DNA of 11,894 bases. It comes from Desulfatitalea sp. (lineage in GTDB: Bacteria; Desulfobacterota; Desulfobacteria; Desulfobacterales; Desulfosarcinaceae). The position numbers were made by a program, and so were the translations under genes. Each line of letters starts with the position of its first letter. Within the stretch, counting starts at the first letter, position 1. The stretch covers positions 1-11,894 of the forward strand of contig JABDRH010000250.1 of NCBI GenBank assembly GCA_013041835.1. The letters are read 5' to 3'. The notes below the pieces were generated by a model. That model was not told where the DNA came from. It saw only the letters and a list, made by a program, of their open reading frames with translations, and did not search any database. Positions 7,025 to 11,894 of this stretch are shown here, piece by piece.

Positions 7025-7060
7025 GGGATAAATAGCCAACGCATTTTCCGAGGCTATCCC
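7025..7060 (-). terminator. Possible stem-loop after flavodoxin gene
   Basis: The minus-strand RNA can pair GGGATAGCC (starting at the flavodoxin stop) with GGCTATTTATCCC, with a small bulge and a 14-nt loop. No U-run follows, so it would be a weak or Rho-aided terminator or a 3'-end stabiliser. It stands between flavodoxin and the riboswitch. Confidence 0.3.
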
Positions 7061-7500
7061 TTGAACTTGCCTGCCACCTCCTTGCCGTAGTCCTGACACG
7101 CTTTTATGCCTTCCTGGGAGTCGATGGCGTGCTCTTTCAGGTTCAGGGCGCCCAGATCGGTCATGTCCATCTTGTACACATGCTGCATGGTGTCGAAAAT
7201 CATGGCCCCTGACTCGCCGCTGTGGGTATAGGAACAGAAGGCGCCGCCCATTTTACCGGTCAAATTGGCTTTCTGAGCCAGGAAAAGAAAATTCTTCATA
7301 CCGCTGGTCATGTCGCGATGATAGGTGGGGCAGCCGAAGATGTAACCGTCATACCCGTTCAGATCATTTTCATTGCCGATTTCCGAAATTTTTTTCAATG
7401 TCGCTTCATGCCCGGCCAGGCGGATGCCTTCGGCTATGAAACCGGCCATCTTTTCGGTCATACCGGTTCTGCTGATGTATGCCACCAAAACCTTGTGCAT
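7054..7500 (-). CDS. Flavodoxin family protein
   Basis: 148 aa, the normal size of a short-chain flavodoxin: a soluble FMN-binding one-electron carrier or a flavodoxin-domain reductase subunit. The FMN phosphate loop is visible as SRTGMTEKMAGFI (about 10-22; T/S-x-T-G-x-T type). It is followed by the GCPTYHRDMTSGMKNFL segment (56-72), which shapes the isoalloxazine pocket, and GAFCSYTHSGESGA near residue 90. The C-terminal helix ends with KEVAGKFKG. The start is supported by AGGAGG about 8 nt upstream. It lies 11 nt after the stop of a 61-aa gene on the same strand, so the two are almost certainly co-transcribed. The redox partner is unknown. WrbA-like quinone reductases share the fold, but this chain is shorter. 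Confidence 0.92.
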   Translation of the reverse strand: MHKVLVAYISRTGMTEKMAGFIAEGIRLAGHEATLKKISEIGNENDLNGYDGYIFGCPTYHRDMTSGMKNFLFLAQKANLTGKMGGAFCSYTHSGESGAMIFDTMQHVYKMDMTDLGALNLKEHAIDSQEGIKACQDYGKEVAGKFKG

Positions 7501-7511
7501 CGTGCATCCTC

Positions 7512-7697
7512 CTATTTGTCTTCAATGGTAAAACGGGCCAGATTGGATTTCTGGGGAACGAACTCACCGATAGGGACGAGTTTCTTATTGAATTTGACGC
7601 AATCGACCACCGTGTTCCAAAGTTTTTCCAGATCGGCGGTTTCTTCCATACTTTCCGGCACAAATTCGACGATGTTTTTGTCCAAGCTGATTTTCAT
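7512..7697 (-). CDS. Small conserved-looking hypothetical protein (61 aa)
   Basis: 61 aa starting MKISLDKNIVEFVPES with AAGGAG about 7 nt upstream. The stop is 11 nt before the flavodoxin ATG, which strongly supports a real gene in an operon. The protein is acidic in the first half (EESMEE-like run) and mixed charged near the end, with one Cys, no signal peptide and no membrane segment. The N-terminal MKISLDKNIVEFVPE pattern suggests a beta strand followed by helices. I do not recognise the family. Tight linkage suggests it works with or modulates the flavodoxin, but that is inference. Confidence 0.75.
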   Translation of the reverse strand: MKISLDKNIVEFVPESMEETADLEKLWNTVVDCVKFNKKLVPIGEFVPQKSNLARFTIEDK

Positions 7698-7756
7698 GCT
7701 GCTCTCCTTGTGAATTTTTTATCGAGTTTAAGGAATCTAATGATTTCAGGCAAGCG

Positions 7757-8029
7757 TTAATTTTGCAAATAGGCAACTTTGAATTCGTCGAGTTGCAGAT
7801 CGCGAGTGGTACTGGTGCGTACACCGTGGCGCATGTAAAGAATGAAATCTTTGAGATCCCTGGCGTAGCCGGCCAGTTTATCTTGACTATCCGCAGGGTT
7901 GATTCGTTTTTTGTAGATGCGTCGCTCGGCTTCCGTGGCTTCCTGGTCGGTCATCCAGATGATCTCTTCGTAGGAACGGCCCTTAATTATTTCAATGAAC
8001 TCCGAAATACTCAATGATGATGACAACAT
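7757..8029 (-). CDS. Hypothetical protein (90 aa)
   Basis: 90 aa from ATG at 8029 (MLSSSLSISEFIEII...), with GAGGGG about 10 nt upstream. The frame stays open upstream to a GTG at 8131, but that extension has no good ribosome site and an odd Ser/Cys-rich composition, so the shorter form is chosen. The protein is highly charged and helical-looking, with EATEAERRIYKKR (about 44-56) and DLKDFILYMRHGVR (about 69-82), and no signal peptide or membrane segment. The family is not recognised. It lies 59 nt upstream of the 61-aa gene on the same strand and may head the flavodoxin operon. Confidence 0.65.
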   Translation of the reverse strand: MLSSSLSISEFIEIIKGRSYEEIIWMTDQEATEAERRIYKKRINPADSQDKLAGYARDLKDFILYMRHGVRTSTTRDLQLDEFKVAYLQN

Positions 8030-8161
8030 ATCAGGTTTTCCCCTCGATTTTGACCCACTGTTGCAAGATACCGGCACCATCACCGCGCAGGATGTTTCAG
8101 CCATACCAGCGAAATTGCGCATGAATGTCACGTTTCACAATGCCGCCCATTAGCTATCAGC

Positions 8162-8218
8162 GAATTGTTAGGGAATTGTTAGGAGTCCATCGATCTTTTA
8201 AAGGTCCTAATGTAATTC
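8162..8218. repeat. Tandem 11-bp repeat plus inverted copy in divergent intergenic region
   Basis: GAATTGTTAGG occurs twice in immediate tandem (8162-8172 and 8173-8183). A related inverted copy, CCTAATGTAATTC, lies at 8206-8218, so TTAGG and CCTAA face each other. The 11-bp period places copies on the same face of the helix. The block lies in the 405-nt gap (8030-8434) between the divergent 90-aa and radical SAM genes, the natural place for a regulator to bind. I see no convincing -35/-10 pair in this gap and no other gene. Confidence 0.5.
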
Positions 8219-8434
8219 AAACACAAGGCTCACATGCCTTTAATTCCCGGCGCCGATACTGCGGCCATTATTCGGCTTGTATGGAGGCTGTATCGATGGT
8301 TCCGATTCAAAACAATAGGGTGGGACGTATGTGCGCCGATTGCTGCCCATCCACCGCATTGGTTTAGGGCGCAGGAAATAAACCGAATGACGTTCGCCGT
8401 CACAGTCGCCCCGAGGGAGGAGATTGGGTTGCTG

Positions 8435-9742
8435 ATGTTTACGCCATCCGCTGTCTTTAGGTACGTTGGGCAGTTCGCCCGCAACCGCATGCCCGGCCAG
8501 GTGGTGATACAAATCACCAATCGTTGCAACGCCCTTTGCCCCCAGTGTGGCATGCGCCGCGGTGCCGACATTCATCGGTCAGACTTGCCGGACGAAGAAA
8601 TCCGCCGTACGTTGGATGCCTGCGCCGCCCAAGGCGTTCAGGCGGTTTCCTTCACGGGTGGCGAGCCGCTGTTGATGCTCGACCGGTTGATCGGGTGGAT
8701 CAACCATGCCGGCCGCGCGGGCATCCCGTTTATCCGAACCGGCACCAATGGTTTCCTCTTGCGCGGCGCCGAACATCCCGGCTTTGAAGACCGCATCAAG
8801 GGCCTGGCCGAACGTCTGGCAGCCACACCACTGCGCAATTTCTGGATCAGCATCGATTCCTGTGTTCCCCAGGTGCATGAACAGATGCGCGGATTGAAAG
8901 GCGTCGTGGCCGGCATTGAAAAAGCGCTTCCCATTTTTCACGCCGCCGGTCTTTACCCGTCGGCCAACCTGGGGGTCAACCGCATGGTGGGCGGCAAGGC
9001 GACCACCGGCCTGCATCCGGATGGCTTTAAATTTAAAACACGCACGGCCTATCTTCAGGCCTTTCTCCGGGCTTATACGGTGTCGCTGGACCGCTTCTTC
9101 CGGCTGGTGGGTGACCTGGGTTTCACCACCGTCAACACCTGTTATCCCATGAGCATCGATGAAAGCGAACGCCAGGCCGGATTGAATGCCGTTTATGCCG
9201 CCACGACCACAGAGCGGGTAGTGCGCTTTGCGGCCGATGAGAAGGCCATGCTCTATAAGGCGCTGTTGGATACGATTCCGAATCATCGTCGGCGACTGCG
9301 CATTTTTTCTCCTCTCAGCGCCATCTACATGCTCCATCGCGCATATACGGATGAGGGCAAGGCCGACCTTTCCCATGGCTGTCGGGGCGGCGTGGATTTT
9401 TTCTTCATCGATGCCGTCAAAGGCAATGTATTTCCCTGCGGCTACCGGGGCAACGAGAATATGGGTAAATTCTGGGATCTGCGGCTCAAATCGCTGCGCC
9501 CCGATAACCGGTGCCGGCGCTGTGACTGGGAATGCTTTCGCGATCCATCGGAGTTGTGCGCACCCTTTTTGCAGGTCCTTTTTGCGCCCGCGACCCTGGC
9601 TCGGAAAATGACCGGTAATCCGGTTTTCCGCCGCCTCTGGCTCGAAGATCTCAGATACTATCGCTTGTGCGACTTTTTCGATGGGCGAAGGCCGCCGGCG
9701 CTTGAAAAACCGGGTCGCATGAGCATGAGACGACCTTCCTAA
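8435..9742 (+). CDS. Radical SAM protein with SPASM/twitch-like C-terminal Cys cluster
   Basis: 435 aa from ATG 8435. The radical SAM cluster motif CNALCPQC (C31, C35, C38) follows a typical VIQITNRC lead-in; TGGEPL (74-79) is the SAM amino-group motif. The C-terminal part has C316, C335 in GNVFPCGY, then C360, C363, C367 and C375 (CRRCDWEC...LC), suggesting one or two auxiliary Fe-S clusters of the SPASM/twitch type. Such proteins do radical chemistry on peptides, lipids or small molecules; the substrate is not evident. GGAGGAG (8416-8422) lies 12 nt before this ATG but only 6 nt before an in-frame TTG at 8429, so TTG may be the true start. The frame is open back to 8234, but that extension lacks family character and a ribosome site. 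The gene ends 106 nt before the PHP/glycosyltransferase gene on the same strand, a probable functional pair. A general MoaA/PqqE-like label is safe; anything finer is not. Confidence 0.9.
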   Translation: MFTPSAVFRYVGQFARNRMPGQVVIQITNRCNALCPQCGMRRGADIHRSDLPDEEIRRTLDACAAQGVQAVSFTGGEPLLMLDRLIGWINHAGRAGIPFIRTGTNGFLLRGAEHPGFEDRIKGLAERLAATPLRNFWISIDSCVPQVHEQMRGLKGVVAGIEKALPIFHAAGLYPSANLGVNRMVGGKATTGLHPDGFKFKTRTAYLQAFLRAYTVSLDRFFRLVGDLGFTTVNTCYPMSIDESERQAGLNAVYAATTTERVVRFAADEKAMLYKALLDTIPNHRRRLRIFSPLSAIYMLHRAYTDEGKADLSHGCRGGVDFFFIDAVKGNVFPCGYRGNENMGKFWDLRLKSLRPDNRCRRCDWECFRDPSELCAPFLQVLFAPATLARKMTGNPVFRRLWLEDLRYYRLCDFFDGRRPPALEKPGRMSMRRPS

Positions 9743-9848
9743 TTAAAACTCGTCGTATTCACGAAAATCTATTCATTTACTAACACCCGCCTAATCTATC
9801 CAACGCTACTATTATCAGAATTGAAACGCGATATAAGGAGACAGCATC

Positions 9849-11894
9849 ATGAAAATCGATGTTCACGTTCATTCCAGGCATTCGAAACGTCCCAGCCAAT
9901 GGATCTTAAAAAGAATTGGATGCCCGGAAAGTTTCACCGACCCCTTGCAGCTTTACCAGATCGCAAAAAGCCGGGGCATGAGCCATGTGACCCTATCGGA
10001 TCACAACACAATCGATGGCGCCTTGGAAATCGCGCACCTGCCCGGCACCTTCATCAGCGAAGAAATTACCACCTATTTTCCTGACGTGGGGTGCAAAGTG
10101 CATGTTCTGGCGTTGAATATCAACGAAGCGCATCATCTTGAACTCCAAAAGCTGCGCCGGAATATCTTCGATCTGGCTCGCTACCTGAAAGACGAGAACA
10201 TTCTCGCCATCGTTGCCCACCCCCTCTATGCCATCAACGACCGCTTGACTATGGCGCACTTTGAACAGATGCTGCTGCTTTTTCAGCATTTCGAGCTCAA
10301 CGGCGCCCGCAACAACCGGGAAAACGTTGTCCTCCGGGGCATCATCGCGCGACTCTCCGATAAGACCATCAACCAATTGGCCGATGCCCACGACCTGGCC
10401 CCTGTGTACCCCCGCCCCTGGGAAAAACGACTGTGGGGCGGCTCGGACGATCACAGCGCCCTGAACATCGCCCGCACATTCACGGAAATCAATGGTATCC
10501 GCGATCCGCGACGGCTCACCGGCGACACCGATCATCTGCAACTCACGGTCCATGGCCGCTCGGCGACGCCCTTGACCATGGCCCACAACCTTTACAGCAT
10601 CGCCTACCAATACTACTGCAGCAAATTCAACTTGAGCCGTTACGCGGAAAAAGACGTGCTCGTGCGCTATTTAGACCGCAACCTGCGGGTGGACGAAAAC
10701 CGGCAGTCCGGCCTCCTGTCTCGCCTCTATCTGCTATGGCGGCACCGCAGGGAAAAAATCACCCAAACACCGGTGTCCGACTCGCTGATGGCCCTACTGC
10801 GCCATGAAACGCGCCTGTTGATCCAGGACGACCCGGAATTTTACGCAGATAAGAACGCCCCATTCGACTTCGACCTGGCCGAGCGCCGCTGGTTCTCCTT
10901 CGTGGACCGCGCCAGCAAACGGGTAATGCTGCACTTCGGCAATCACTTGATCGATCACCTTTCGGGCGCCAAACTGTTCGACATCTTCTCAACTTTGGGT
11001 TCGGCGGGCGGCCTGTACACACTTTTGGCCCCCTACTTCGTGTCCTATCTGCAATTTGCCAAGGACCGCGAACTGAGCCTGGCGGCGGCCAGGCGCTTCA
11101 CTTCGGCGCCTGCCGGAGAGGACGAAGAGACCTTCCGCTTTGCCCATTTCACCGACACCTATTACGAGGTCAACGGCGTGGCCAAGACCCTGCAGCAACA
11201 AGTCTATTACGCGTTAAAAAACAACAAGGCCTATACCCTGGTCACGTGCCGCACGGACGAAAGCACGGATCAGCCGGGCGTACGCAATTTCACCCCCATC
11301 GGCACCCACGACCTGCCCGAGTACCCCGAACTGAAGATCTTCTACCCGCCGTTTCTGGAGATGCTCCACTATTGCTACGATACTGAAATCGATCACATCC
11401 ACACCGCCACACCGGGGCCGGTGGGTTTGGCGGCCCTGGCGATCGCCAAAATTCTCAAGCTGCCCATCAGCGGCACGTATCACACCGCCATACCGCAATA
11501 CGCGCAGGTTTTAACCGACGACAACGCCATGGAAGAGCTGACCTGGAAGTATGTCTTGTGGTACTATGATCAACTGGATGTAATCTATGCGCCTTCCCAA
11601 GGCACTCGAGACGAGCTGGTAGCCAAGGGGATCAGCGCCGACAAGATCAAACGCTATCCCCGCGGCATCGATGTGGACTTCTTCCATCCGTCAAAACGCA
11701 ACGGGGTATTCAAAAACAACTACGACCTCGCCGTACGGACGAAACTGCTTTACGTGGGCCGCGTTTCAAAGGAAAAAAACCTGGATATACTGACCCGGGC
11801 TTTCAAACGGATGGTGGCCGACGGAGAAAAGGTGCAACTGGTCATTGTGGGCGACGGTCCCTATCTGAAGGAAATGCAGGCCGAAATGAATGGA
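9849..11894 (+). CDS. PHP-domain / GT4 glycosyltransferase fusion, partial (C-terminus beyond right edge)
   Basis: Open for all 682 codons from ATG 9849 to the window edge; AAGGAG lies 8 nt upstream. Residues 1 to about 265 form a PHP phosphoesterase-like domain with its metal ligands in order: H6 and H8 (DVHVHS), D51-H52 (SDHNTIDG), E71 (SEEITT), H85 (CKVHVL), H124 (AHPLY) and D200/H202 (GGSDDHS). All appear intact. A mostly helical linker (about 266-425) follows. A GT-B fold GT4 glycosyltransferase then starts near 428 (FAHFTDTYYEVNGVAKTL), with TATPGPVGLAALAIAK, GTYHTAIPQYAQ, PRGIDVDFFHP and, at the edge, LLYVGRVSKEKNLDI and VIVGDGP. These resemble the mannosyl-, glucosyl- and sulfoquinovosyltransferase branch. 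The remaining GT4 C-terminus, including the donor-binding Glu motif, is outside the window. A role in envelope glycolipid or glycan synthesis is inferred; sugar and acceptor are unknown. Confidence 0.92.
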   Translation, partial: MKIDVHVHSRHSKRPSQWILKRIGCPESFTDPLQLYQIAKSRGMSHVTLSDHNTIDGALEIAHLPGTFISEEITTYFPDVGCKVHVLALNINEAHHLELQKLRRNIFDLARYLKDENILAIVAHPLYAINDRLTMAHFEQMLLLFQHFELNGARNNRENVVLRGIIARLSDKTINQLADAHDLAPVYPRPWEKRLWGGSDDHSALNIARTFTEINGIRDPRRLTGDTDHLQLTVHGRSATPLTMAHNLYSIAYQYYCSKFNLSRYAEKDVLVRYLDRNLRVDENRQSGLLSRLYLLWRHRREKITQTPVSDSLMALLRHETRLLIQDDPEFYADKNAPFDFDLAERRWFSFVDRASKRVMLHFGNHLIDHLSGAKLFDIFSTLGSAGGLYTLLAPYFVSYLQFAKDRELSLAAARRFTSAPAGEDEETFRFAHFTDTYYEVNGVAKTLQQQVYYALKNNKAYTLVTCRTDESTDQPGVRNFTPIGTHDLPEYPELKIFYPPFLEMLHYCYDTEIDHIHTATPGPVGLAALAIAKILKLPISGTYHTAIPQYAQVLTDDNAMEELTWKYVLWYYDQLDVIYAPSQGTRDELVAKGISADKIKRYPRGIDVDFFHPSKRNGVFKNNYDLAVRTKLLYVGRVSKEKNLDILTRAFKRMVADGEKVQLVIVGDGPYLKEMQAEMNG

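Noticed and set aside
8030..8131. GTG-initiated N-terminal extension of the 90-aa protein
   Set aside because: Weak start context and unusual composition; the ATG at 8029 has a GAGGGG site upstream.
8234..8434. N-terminal extension of the radical SAM gene to an upstream ATG
   Set aside because: No ribosome site at 8234 and the added residues do not resemble the family. A strong GGAGGAG lies just before the chosen start.
8579..9376. 265-codon open frame on the minus strand
   Set aside because: Antisense to the radical SAM gene, which carries intact cluster motifs; the shadow has no domain character.
1..11894. CRISPR array, tRNA or rRNA gene
   Set aside because: Reading both strands showed no regularly spaced repeats and no recognisable tRNA or rRNA sequence; no program was run.

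Overview
The window looks like chromosomal DNA from a GC-rich Gram-negative anaerobe, most likely a Desulfobacterota (deltaproteobacterial, Desulfosarcina-like) relative. This rests on an outer-membrane FadL porin, an oxygen-sensitive class I fumarase, a fused ADP-forming acyl-CoA synthetase, a small flavodoxin and a PHP/GT4 glycosyltransferase partnered with a radical SAM protein. The taxonomic call is inference; there is no marker gene such as rRNA.

Left part (1-6228, all minus strand). Transcription runs fadL-like porin, class I fumarase, ADP-forming acetyl/acyl-CoA synthetase, acetyl-CoA hydrolase/transferase-family protein (cut by the left edge). The set suits uptake of fatty or hydrophobic acids, acyl-CoA/acid interconversion with ATP recovery, and a C4-dicarboxylate step. 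A sigma70-like promoter precedes fadL. A second one sits inside the fadL stop region and drives fumarase onward; it has a perfect 13-bp palindrome at its predicted start point. A 9-bp-stem dyad lies between fumarase and the synthetase. The last gene carries Gln where family members have the catalytic Glu.

Middle part (6229-7053). No intact gene lies here. Reading the minus strand from high to low coordinates, there is a cobalamin riboswitch with a well-conserved 5' and core half and a diverged 3' half. Next is a 113-bp element with 24-bp imperfect terminal inverted repeats beginning GTAA (IS66-like MITE). Then comes an RHS/YD-repeat coding remnant truncated exactly at the MITE edge, and finally the fadL promoter and leader. 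No cobalamin gene follows the riboswitch, so it looks orphaned by rearrangement.

7054-8029 (minus strand). A compact cluster encodes a 90-aa protein and a 61-aa protein, both unknown, then a 148-aa flavodoxin.

Right part (8030-11894). A divergent intergenic region holds an 11-bp tandem repeat plus an inverted copy. It leads on the plus strand into a radical SAM protein with a SPASM-like Cys-rich tail, and then a large PHP-domain/GT4 glycosyltransferase fusion that runs off the right edge. The last pair probably acts in envelope glycan or glycolipid synthesis, but the product is unknown.
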